Below, piece after piece: positions 32,701 through 44,700 of a stretch of DNA of 64,000 nucleotides. This DNA is from Certhia americana (lineage: Eukaryota; Chordata; Aves; Passeriformes; Certhiidae), in assembly GCA_018697195.1 (NCBI GenBank), contig CM031870.1:14386538-14450537 (forward strand), in the 5' to 3' direction. The translations under genes and the position numbers were made by a program. The notes under the pieces are model-generated. The model was not told where the DNA came from. It was given only the letters and a program-made list of their open reading frames with translations, and made no database searches. Positions within the stretch are counted from its first letter, which is position 1. Each line of letters opens with the position of its first letter.

Positions 32701-35700
32701 TGCCCATGGCAGGGGATGGAAGGAGATGGACTTTAGGGTCTCTTCTAACCCAAATACTCTGTTTCTCTGATCTCTCACAGGCAGAATTTCCAGTGCTTAC
32801 CTTCACTGCCTGCTGGTACTGCTGAGCTGTGGCAGAGACCTTCTGCACCTCCTGTTCCTTGCTTGCAATGTCACTGAGCAGTGCCTGGGTGCACAGAGAT
32901 AGAAGTCAGAGGGAACACAACATCCAAAAGCATCCTTCAGCCTTTCTGGGGGTTACCATTAAAACCACAACCCTGTGAATTCCAACCTCCTTGAGCAGCC
33001 CTGCTTTGTGTAAACAAGGCACAGGAGGACAGCGGGACCTTAAAGCACAAGAATAAATCTAATAAATATTTCTCTTTTTGATGTTCAGGAGCCATCTGAG
33101 TTCTGTTTCTTTCAGTATTGTTCCCTCTCCTCTCCCTGGGGATCTCTGGGAATTACCACTTGGCTCTTCAGCTTCATCTCCACTTGCTGGATGTTGTCAG
33201 TCTCCTGGGGCTCGTAGTTGGGGATGTTGCAGAGGAATTGGTTCACCTTGTCGTAGTTGGTGCGGTAGTTGGAGTAGGCACTTTTTGCTTTCTGCAGGGT
33301 CTGCGTTCTGTGGGGGAAATCACCTCAGCTTCAGTTCCTGTCACATCTCCTGTGCCAGCTGCAGACACCTCTTAACCCATCCCTCTTCCCCTGCTCCCTA
33401 AAGATATGGATTTGAGCCAGAATTGTTCTCTTGGCACCTCTTAACAACTTCATCCTTGTTTTCCCAGCTCTACCCAGCCAGAACATGCCAGCAACCTCTC
33501 CCTCCTCCTCCTCCTCCTCAGACCTCCCTGGAAGCCCTTCTACAACTCCTCCTTCCCAGGACGGTGTTGTGCAATTCCAACGTGGTTCCAACTCCACAGA
33601 ACTATCCTAGCTCTCCTGCCCTGGAGCCTCACCTGTGGTCGATCTGCTTGCTGAGGTTGTTGAAGCGCTGGTTGAGCTTGTAGAGCTCTGCCTCCTGACG
33701 CTCAATGTCAGGGCAGTGCTCCTGGAACTTGCTGGCCAGGGTGTTGGAGCACGTCTTGGTCCTCTGCAGGTTCTGCTCGGCTTCACTGAGCAGGAACTTC
33801 TTGGACTGGAGCTCGGAGCCCATGGACTGTGGGGAAAAAAGCAGGAGAGGGGGATTTGCTGGGGTTTCACACAAGCCAGGCTCTTGTCGCTGTTGTCACT
33901 CACATTTCCTCCACAGTGGAGGAAAAAAAAAACAAGTTCAAGGCTTATGAGGTAAGCAGAACCACCTGGTAAAGCTGCCTCCTGCTCCCTCCTCGACCTG
34001 CTGGCCTCTAAAATTAACTGTGCAATGTGCAAAATAGCTACTGCTATTAGAGCTGCTGCTTAGAGCCTGTTTTTGCCAGTGCAGCAGCTGTGGAAGGAGC
34101 AGTGAAAGCTCTTCCATGTCAATCTGAACTTGGGATTTCATGGGAAAGCTGAAGGAGCACAGCAAATTCTGGTCTAGCCCATTCTTGGTCTTTCTATAGC
34201 AAAAGAATTGCCTGTTTGGGTGGGTTTTCCAAGCAATAACTGTTCTCAAAGCCTTGCCAGGCCCATCTTTCCAGTATCAGGCCACTGTGTTGCTTTTCCC
34301 AGATCATTTTAGCCTTCACTTCTCTAAGAATCACAGAAGGTTTTAGTTTGGAAAAAATGTAAAGCTCATCTCATCCCACCCCCTCCCATGGGCAGGGACA
34401 TCTCCCACTGTCCCAGGATGCTCCAAGCCCTGTCCAGCCTGGCCTTGGACACTGCCAGGGATCCAGGGGCAGCCACAGCTGCTCTGGGCACCCTGTTCCA
34501 GGGCCTCCCTGCCCTCACAGAGCAGAATTTCTTCCTAGCATCTAATTCAAAGCTTTTTTCGTTTGAAACCATTCCTCTTGTCAGTATCTGCCTGTGTAAA
34601 AAGTCTCTCTCCCTCTTTTTTTAAGCCTCCTTCAAGCCCTGCAAGGGGCTCTGAGCTGTCCCTGGATCCTTCTCTTCTCCAGGTGAGCACCTCCAGCCTG
34701 GCTGCAGAGCAGGAGGGCTCCAGCCCTCAGAACATTTTCTCTGGACCTGCTCCAACAGGTCCTTCTTGTGCTGAGGACTCAGACCTGGACACAGCACTGC
34801 TGTGGGAGGGTCTCACAGGGGCAGAGTAGAGAGGGAATCAGTCTGCATTAGTCCTTTTGTCAAATTACAGGACTTCAAGTGGCATTTGATTTGATTTGAT
34901 TTGATTTGATTTGAGGATGGCAGGTGTTTGTGTCTGAAGCAGGTGGGGATCACTGCAGTCAAGGTGAGCTCCCACCCCCAGCTGGGAGAGGCCATCCTGT
35001 CACCTACAGATCCAAGCTTTTGAGTTGAGCAGGAACCACCACAGCTTTTGGAAAGTGCAGCCTGCAGGAAGCAGGGCAGCAAACTCACCAGCAGCTCTTC
35101 CTTCTTCCTGTCCACCACCCTCAAGTCCTCTGGTACCGTATCATCTATGACCAGCTTGTTCTCATAGGTTGACAGGAGGTCTCGGCCTTGCTGGAGGCTC
35201 CTCTCCAGGTTTGTGGCCACCTCAACTCTGTAGGGACACGAGAGAAAGGTGTTTAAGCACCCTCCTCCTGCAGGATCCTGTGTTAGGTTGGGATTTAAAC
35301 CATGACTTACTTCTCCTGGGCAGCGCTGAGCAGCTGCACCACGCGCTCGTACTTCTTGTTGGTGTTCTCCACCTTGTTCTTCACCAGGGTGGCACTGCCC
35401 GTGTTGGGCACAGATTCAATGAAGGCCTCACACTCCTGGATCTTCCTGCTTTTCTCCGGCTCGATCCGTCGGACCTCGTTGGTGATGTTCTGCAGGAGGA
35501 ACAAAGCTTTTAGAGCAGCCCAGCCAGGACCTGGTGGCTACAGAGGAGCCACACTTGGCTGTCCAGGGTGAGGAAGAGAGTCAGGGCTGAGGGTTTGTGT
35601 TTGGTGGAAGGTGGCTTTCAGCCCTGCTGGACACAGTAGGATATTTTTGGCTGACTTTCTGTTGACCTGTCTCTCCTTAGCAAGGAAACTCCAGCTGGGG

Positions 35701-38700
35701 AGTGGTTCCCAGCAGCTCCAGCTCTGTCAGGGACATGCTGGATTCATCTGGGCTGTTGGGCTCTAGTGGATGAATCCTTGCCTGGACATCAAAGCATTGC
35801 AGGCAGCTGGGGCAATTTCCTTTCTCATGTGGTGGCACCTGGATTTTGACACAGCCCTGGGCAAGTGATGTAAGCAAGACCTGAACTTCCTCTTAAACCA
35901 AGGGAGGTTTGTGGCATGGAGCCTAGCTTAATTAGGGGTCTGAGAAAGAGGAAAGCAGCTGGATGCTATTGGCACTGGAGGAGCAGGTCCACAAGGAGAA
36001 ACTGCCTGGGACCACAAGGGTTTTCCTGTTCCTCTCTGAGCTGGTGATAGTGGTGGCAAAGTTAACTGTGCTCAGCTGATGGGCAGGATCAAACCCTGAG
36101 GGCTCCCCTCTCATCCTCACAGCCACCACCTGCAGCCATCACCTTTTTCCCATTTTACTGAGCTGGGCCAGAAGCAGGGCAAAGATTTTGGGCTTCTGAG
36201 GCTGCTCATAGGGCTGCTCCTCATCTCTGCTGGAGGAAGCTGTGACTGTCACTCCACACCCCATTTCCAGGGCCCAGGGAGCTCTTTAAGCACCCCTGGA
36301 GACCCTTTGGGAGCAGGGTTTGTGTAAAGCACCATCCCTCAGCCTGGCAAAGCCCACCTTGAGGTCCTTGGAACGCTCAGTGCTGTCCTGCACTGCCCGG
36401 CTCTGCTCCAGTGGTGGGCGGAGGTTTGCTGTTATTGCTTTCTCCTGCTTGTCCAGGTCACTGGTGACTTTCTCCAGCCCTGCCAGGAGCTGGCGACCCC
36501 GAACTGATGCAGCATCTGGATAACAAGAGGAGACCAGACTAAAGCTGGCTGGAAGCTGGGTGTGGGTGGGCTCAGTCCCACTGGGAGTGCCAAACCCTCA
36601 TCCTGCTGCACAGCCCAGCCTGCTGTGACCACAGCCTGGCTGCTCTGCCCCCCACCCATCCAGCACTGCTGTCCCCAAGACCCTCAGGAGATGGGAACAT
36701 CCCCAGAAGATGTTCCACCACCTAAGTTCAAGCCTTTTGGTGCCCCAGGCTGCTCTCCTGCCCCACACCTCCAATGCTGTCTGCCTTCAGCCCCTCATAG
36801 CGCTGCTGCAGGACGTTCTTGCAGTTGTTGGTTTTCTCCTTCACGGTCACATACTGCTTGGCAATTCTGAAAAATGGGACAGCAGGAGGTCGGTCAGACC
36901 CTCAGCCTCTCCATCACCCTGTCACCATCCTGGAGGGGTTGTGGAGGCTGTTCCCAGGAAGCAGGTGGGGGAAAAAGCACCTTCACCCCATGTTGGGGTA
37001 GAGCAGCATCTTCCTTAGAACAGAGGAGAGAGCCAGGCAGGTGCCTGCCTGCTGAGGGAGGGGTGGGCAGGTCCCCCTGGATGGCTCTGAGCCGGCCCCC
37101 CTTTGCCAAATGGGATTTATGAACAACCAGGACAGTCCCCTCGGGAATCTCCTGAGGCTTCGAGAAGGCAGGGCTTGGCTGTGGGAATTGGGGCAGGAGC
37201 CCTGGGGTGCCAGACGGGGTTCAGCGCCGGTGGCAGGGCCCGGGGCTGGGGAAGGCAAAGGCCGGAGGGGCTGGGATGGTCCTGCCCGAGGCTGAGGGAC
37301 ACGTACTGCTCTGCCAGGGCTATCGCTTCGGGGTCGGGCGGGGGGATCATGAAGCAGACCCCGGGGGCGCTGATGGTGTCTCCTGAGCTGTCGGCCACTT
37401 CCCAAACGTCTCCGCTGTTCCTCCGCAGGGTGTAGTGGGCTCCGCGGCTGATCTGGCCCTGGGGGACAGGAACCGGTCACAGCGGCACGGCCGGAATCCC
37501 CACCCGCTGCTCCGAGGAAGGGGACTGGACCGGCACATCCCCGGCTCCCTGTTCCCGGCTTCTCCAAGAGTCTGCCCTTTGTCAGAAACTCGTGTGCTGC
37601 TCCTCCCTGCCCGCAGCCTGCAGGCACCAAGCCATGCCTCTTGCGAATTCCCACTCGGGCAGAGATGAGGAGGCGTTTCCAGGGCTGTGCTCTCTCTGCC
37701 TCTCCTTTTGGAAGAAGCCGGCAGCTGAGTTAGCTGGAGCTGCTGGTCCTGTCCCACCCCTGCGGCTCCCGGGCTGTCCCATCCCTTTGGCCAGCTCAGC
37801 CCCCAGACCGACACGGGTGGGGATCAGGGGATCAGGCTGGTGGTAGGGGGGCGTTCCTTTGGCCGGGAACACTCCGGGACATCGGCTCAGGGAGCGTGGG
37901 AACGTGACAGAGCTGTGCTGTCGCAACATCCCCAGGCTGCATTTCCCCCAGACCCCTCCTGCTCCTCCGCTCCAAAACCTGCTCTTCCCACTGGGGCGAG
38001 GGCGACCTTTGCCCCGCAGGAGCCACCACCGCCGCTCGGATAAACCTGCTCCTTTGTCCTAGCGGCTGTGACACTGCCGTGTCCCCTGAGGGGACGGTCC
38101 CAGAGCAGTTCTGGGCCGAGGATGGCGGTACCTGCTCGCCCTCGTACTCGCAGAGAGCCTCCACGGGGATGGGCTGCGGTGGCGGCTGGCGGCGGTACCG
38201 CAGGGGCAGGACTTGCTGGCTGCGCTCCTGCAGCGATTTCACCACGGCCTCGTATTTGTCCAAAGCCTTCTCCTGGTCCTGGCACCGGGCAACAACAAGA
38301 AGCAGTAAAAAAAAAGGGGGAAGAACCCACTCCGGGGCTCTCAGAGCCAGGGAGGAGCTCATTCCCACGCAGCCGGGACAGGGGCTGTGGCTTCTCCTGT
38401 GCTGAAGGCACATCATGCAGCCTCCTGCCTCCTTCTGCAGTCAGGCTGGGGACTGGGATTGTGCCTGGGGGTTGCCATGGCAGCTGATAGTGACAGGGGT
38501 CCCTGGTGCCCGGCCCACTGCTGTGTGTTGGTGGATAACCCCTCTCCCAGCTCTGATTCCCACCCTGTCGCAAGGCTCTGCAGCAGTTGCTCTGTTTCTA
38601 CCCCTAGAGGTGGAGATGCTGAGTGGGATGGAGCACGCAGGAGGAGAGGGGACAGCTCTTGGGAAGAGCTATCATCTGTCCCAGGACACCTGCATCAGTT

Positions 38701-41700
38701 GGGCCTGCTGCAGCATGCTCGGGCTTGGATTGAGGCTTAGGCTCGGGCTCGGGCTCAGCACAGCCCTTCCCAAGTGGGTGATCTCCAGGCCAGCTCACTG
38801 CAGCACAGCGAGTTCCACAGCCTCCTCTGGCAACAGGTCTAATTATGCTCCCACCCTTAATGAGCGCTAACTCAATGAGAACAAATAAAAACCAGCCCAG
38901 TGAGCAATTACGTTGCCAGGGGAGAGGCAATCTCTAGCCAGGGGCGAAGGAAGAGCTGGGGGAAGGCCGGGCATGGGGAGGCAGCAGCAGGGCCCTGGTG
39001 CTGCCCATGGAGAAACCTGGGCCAGGTGCCCACACGGGCAGGAATGTCCCTGTGCCACTGCCATGGGGACAGTGGTTCCTGCTGCTGCAGTCCTGCCTGC
39101 AGGCACTCACATCCAGCTCCCGGAGGAGAGACTCCAGCTGGTATCTGTCCTTGAACTCCGGGCTGAATTTTTGGTCCAGGTCTGTATCCACCTTCTTCAA
39201 AAGCTCCTGAGCATCCTTGGTGTCCTTCTGAAACTGCAGGGAGGGAAAGTTTCTTGTGAGAGAGGATCCTGCTGAAACGTGAGGCAGACCTTTCATGGTC
39301 TTCTCAGCCACCAGGAGCTGCTCTGGGCATCTGGACACCCAGAATATGTGGAGAAAAGCAAGGGATCACTATTCCCTTTGGCTCAGGACATCAGCTCGAA
39401 GGAAACAACAAGCAGGAGCAGCTCATTCCGTGCAGAGCTGTTAAGCCCCACCTTTCCCTGCCCTCACTTTTGTTTCACTGGGACAGCATCACCGCGGTGT
39501 GTGGTGCCACCACTGCCAGTGCCAGGAGAAGGCAGAGCCCAGCCCTTCCACACACAAACCATCCCCTGGGGCAGCTGTTCTGGCAGATCCCCACGAAAGG
39601 CATTGCCTGGGCTGGGCACCACAGCTCAGCTTTGGCAGGAGACTCATCGGGTGTTGAACACGCCCAGGCTGTGGGAGAGGAATCCAGCCCAACCTGCTCC
39701 CCTGCAGAACCTCCCTGGCTGTCGGATGCCATTTATCCAGCAGACATCTGTCTGCCCAGCTCAGCTGGGACACTCAGCCCTTGTGCTGGGCTCCCGGGGG
39801 CCAGCTCTGCTTCTGGCAGCTGGGATTTCCTACACGGACCTGTTCTGCTTCCCAGTGGAGCATGCGAGCTCCCCCTGTGCCGTGTTTGGGGCTGAGGGAT
39901 CTCAGCTGCCCCGGGGACAAGGAAGTTGACACCAACTGTGGCTCATGAAACTCAGTGCTGGAGCAGAAGCTTTCTGCAAGTCGTGGTTTGGCCAAGCAAT
40001 CACTGACCTTTGGTGCCTGAGCAATTATGACTTGTGTTCTATCAGCCCAAGGTGCTCTCCTAGCCTTCAAAATCCCAGATTTAGAGCACTCCATCTCTTC
40101 TACCCAATTTCCAGAATAAGCAGGAATTTTTGTATTCTCCTACAACCAGGATCTCCTACAACCCAGCACCCTCTCTCCAGGCTCCAACACGTGGCTGTCC
40201 CCAGGGCTGTGGTACCTTGTGGAAATCCTCCATGAACTTCAGGTGGCTCTCCTCGCAGATCAGCAGGTTCAGGTACTCTTTCCAGTCGGCGTGCACGGCC
40301 TCGATGTGGGCCTGCAACACCAAGGTGGGAGGGGGGGACATCAGCAGGACCCCCGTGGCAGGGGGAAGCCTGAACTGCCCCCTGTCCCAGTTGCCATCCT
40401 GAGTGAGCAGCTCTTTGGCTGCCTCTGGAGCCACCCAGATGCTCTCAGGGGGAACCTAGGATGGGAATACCCAAAGCTGGGATGATCCCATGGGAATACA
40501 AATGGCAAATCCTTGTGTCCATCCTCCCACCAAACAGGGAAGGCATTCCACCGTAATTTATCCTCTCTAGGTGGGCACAGGGCAATTGCCACAGGAATGA
40601 GGAAGATGGGAAGAGCTCCTCAGGTTTATCTTTCCTCCTCCTGTGGTGTTTACACATCTGCAAGTGAAGGAGGCTTTTTCCCCCTTGGCATCTCAGGAAC
40701 TAAAGTCACGAGTGGTGTTGGCACTGTGTCCTGCTCTGGAGAAGGGCTGGGAGAGTCACTCATGCTCCGGAGTGGGTGGGGAGCCAGGACCCATCCCCCG
40801 ACTCACCTCGATGGCATTCTTCCCGGGGTGGTTCTGGGCCAGCAGCTGATCCCCATCAGCGTGCAGCTTGTTGATGGCCTCCTCCTTCTCCTCCAGCTTC
40901 CGGTGGATGAAGTTCTGGATGGGGACAGAGGTGAGATATTGATCCCCAGACAAAGGGAGGTGACCCTGGCTGCAGTGTGGGTCTGAGCAGCTCCACAAGA
41001 CAAAGCCTGCTGTTCTCCCACTGCAGCTTTCACTTTTCCTTCCCTTGCAGATGTTGCTAAAGCTGTGACTGCTGCCAAGCCAGCGCTGAGATGAAGGACA
41101 GGAGGCTGAGGGAGCTGTCCCTATCCTGGGGACGTTTCCCCAATGCGTTATCTTTGTCAGAGGGGAGGGTTAATGGGAGGGTTAACCTCACTGTCCCTGT
41201 ACCATCAGCTGCACATCTCAAAGCCCTTCACAATGGGCTGGGGGAGACTGAGGCACGGGGTGAGGAGCACTTCCTGCCCCCATGGAGATGCCCTGGCTCC
41301 ATTTCCAGCTCCCTTTTGCCCAGCAGCAGCCGGAGCAGGGCCAGGAGCACACAGACCTCGTACTGGCGGCGCCGGCTGGGGTAGTCCAGGTTGTGGTCGC
41401 TCCAGTCGTAATGGGTCCTGTCCTTGGCCTGCTGATCCAGCCAGTAGAGCTTGTTGGTGCAGCGCTGCATGTAATCCTGCAGCGAGTTCAGGTCCTGCTG
41501 CCGCTGCTGGGAGCCGGCCTGCAGAGGGGCACAGGGACAGTTCAGCCCAAAGCTCCTCTCTGTGGGGCCCCAGGGGTGCCCGGCCCCTCCAGGAGGGTCC
41601 TTCCCCCAGAGAACTCTTACCAGCAGCTTCTGGTATTTGGCTTGGAAGTCGTTCATGTTTTCCTGGAGGAGGAGCAAGGCAAGGGTTAGGAGCGGTATCT

Positions 41701-44700
41701 GGAGAGTGGTGGTCAGCAGGGGCTCGAGGGTGCAGAGGGATGTGGGTTTAGGCTGGATGGGGAAGTGGTTTATGGGATTTGCCTCATTGTAAAGCCAGAA
41801 CTGGTGTGTGATGCTGGGCTCTCAGACTGGGAGGGGAGCTGGGCACCCACCCAAACCTGCTCTGGGCTGTAGCACCCTGCATGGTGGGACACCCTCCACT
41901 CCATCCACAGCTCAGGGCCGGACCTGCTGACCCTGCAGAGCAGCAGGGAGAGGGGCTGGAGAGCTGACCTTGCTTCCTTCCTTGACGATGTGTGGCCCGA
42001 TGGCCATGACCTCGTTGTGGAAGATGTTGTGCTCTTCTACTTGGCTGTTGACCAGCGGCAGGTCAGTTCCAAAGCCTTTGCTGCTCAGCGCATCCTGGGG
42101 TGCAAGGAGTTGGGGTTAGCAGTGGGGGAATGGGGTGAGGCTGCCAGGACTTGGGGAACTCCTCTTGGAGGTGGCCACGGAGCTGGGTTTGGATGGGCTC
42201 TGGTGGCTGCAGTGCCTGGATGCCTCAGGAGCGTGTGGGTGACATCAGCTGAGCTGGAGGGCAGCCATGGGAAAACCAGTTTGGGGGGTTAAACCCTTCT
42301 ATGGCTGGAAGAGTGTAGGGAGTGGGAAAAAATAAAAAATAAGGGCTGTGGAGCAGAGCCTAAAGCTGGTGATTGGGGATGCTGAGGCCAGGACTGGTGC
42401 CACCTCAAGTACTGACTCCTGGTGCCTTGCCCCACCAGCTCTGCCCCTCCCCTGCCACCCAGCTGTTTGCTGGATGGAGCTGCCCAGAAGTTTTCCAAGA
42501 GCCAGTTTTTCCATGGGGAAATTCCATGCAGGAATCCCTGCTCAGCTGGTGCTACTGGCCAGGCAGTGACACTGGTGGCCCCCTTGGTACCTGTTTCTCC
42601 TCGATCACTGTTGACCAGTTGACCTGGGGCTCAATGTGCTGCAGGGGGAAGTTGTAGATCTGGTCGTGTTTCACACGCAGGTTTGCCACGCGTTCCTTCA
42701 GCTGCCGGATGCTGCAGGAAGGGAAAGGTGAGGAGGGGATGCAGGATGTGAGCACGGGCTGGCATCAGCATTGGTGGCTGTAGCTGATCCTCTCCCAGCC
42801 CCTGTGGGTGGTGGGCTGTCCTTAGGGGAGAGCTCAGGCAGAGGGCAGAGGTTTCTGTGCTCTGCCCTCTGCCAGAGGCTGTGAGCTCAGGGCAGGCTGG
42901 GCCTGGGGCAGAGCGTGGGCCACAGTGGTCAGGTGCCACCCTGCCACATTGCCATCATCCCACCCTCCACGTGCCCAGGATGGTGTGGGTCACACACCCT
43001 AACGGGAGTTGGGATGGAGAGGAGCCCGTGGTGACCCCCCCAGTGCAGGCAGCAGCTGAGCAGAGCCCCTGGAGGGGCCTCCCCCTCCCCCAAGGGCTCT
43101 GGGGACAGATGTCCCCGTGGCACTCACTCTTCTGTGATCATGTCCCCCTGGGGGTGCTTCATGTGCCGAGCCACGGCCGCGTCCCCATCCAGCACGTAGA
43201 GCAGCTTGTCAGACTCGGAGAGTTTCTGTGCTGTCAGCTCCTTGTACTGTGCCAGCTGGCACGCCTTGATCTTGTGCAGGTCCTGTGCAGTGGGGACAGG
43301 AGAAAGGGTCACCTCTTGGTCCCCAAGAGGCCATCCCACCCCGCTCTCCCTTGGTACTGGAGAGGGGCAGGAGCTCTGCTCTCTCCCATCCACCTGGGAT
43401 GTGTTTTTCTTCCCCCTCTCCTATCACAGGATCACAGAATGAACCATGGAATGAATCATGGAATGGTTTGGGGTGGAAAGGACCTTAAAGACCATCCAGC
43501 TCCAACTCCCTTGCCACGGGCAGGGACACCTTGCACTTGATGAGGTTGCTCCAAGTCCCACCCAATCCTGCCTCCTGGGGAGCTGCATCACCTTGGGATG
43601 CATCCTTTGGGATGAGGAGGGTGGTTCAGGCCTCTCCTCCCTGCTGGGATGCACATCCCCGCTCTGCCCAGTCCTGCTCCCCTGGCTAGGGCAGGATTCT
43701 GGGGGGCCCTGGTGCCTGGAACACCCTCCCACCCTCTTCCTACGAGCGGGGGCACCCCAATAACCCTAAAACGACCCTTACAGATCGTCACAATCCCGGT
43801 ACCAATGCAGGGCTGGGCAGCCCTACCCGTGCCGTAGGAGGGGCGGGGAGAGCCCAGGAAGCACGAAGTGCTGGGGCCGGAGGCAGAGGGGAGACGGGAC
43901 TGGCTGTGGGACCGTGCCTTGCTTACATTTTGCATTCGGGAGTCGGTCTCCACGATGTTTTTCTCCACCTGGTCAGCATTTTTCTGCAGGCGCTCGATGA
44001 GCTCGGTCAGCTCTTTGCTGGAGATGCTGGGGAGAGAACGGGGGGCTCGTCACCCCACAAAGCCGGGCTCAGCTCCCAGGGGTGCCCACGGGGTGCCGTG
44101 ACCCCGGGGGTGGCCGGGGGCCAGCCCAGCCTGCCAGGCACTGCAGCTGTGTGTGACTCACTGCTGCCTTCCAACACTTTCCAAAATACTCAGCCAGTGG
44201 GCCAGGAGGGGGTGGGTGGAAATGGGAGGGATGCCTGAGCCTCCCTCGGCTTAGGAGCAAGAAAGAAAAGAGCTGTTTGCAGGGACAGGGAGAGGATCAC
44301 AGAATATCCTCAGCTGGAAGGGACTCAGAAGGATCAGCAACTCCTGGCCCTGCACAGACACCCCAACAATCCCATCCTGTGCCTGAGGAGGGGGGGGTCC
44401 AGTGTGGAAACAGAGGAGCTGGAGCAGCAGGGAGGCCCTGGCCCCCCATGCCCACAGGGCAGGTGGCCCCTTTGAGGCTGTTGCCCCTGCTCTGCCCCTC
44501 TCAGGGCTTCCTTCTCTGCAAGGAGTTATTCACACTTCAAACCCAGGGCAGGGATGGGATCACACATGCTGCGTTTCTCCCAGTGCTGAGCACTGGTTTT
44601 GCTCCCAGGGTGACACTGGCCAGGCTGGCAGGGTGCAGGGCCAGCCCAAATATTCCCATCCAAGTGCAGGGATGGCAGAGCTGGAGCAGAGGCAGAAGCA

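Noticed and set aside
38279..38416. Signal-peptide-like [20 protein letters not shown] reading in frame into PPL exon 11
   Set aside because: The hydrophobic stretch is the translated polypyrimidine tract before the exon 11 acceptor. The splice site and the homology of exons 10-11 explain the region fully.
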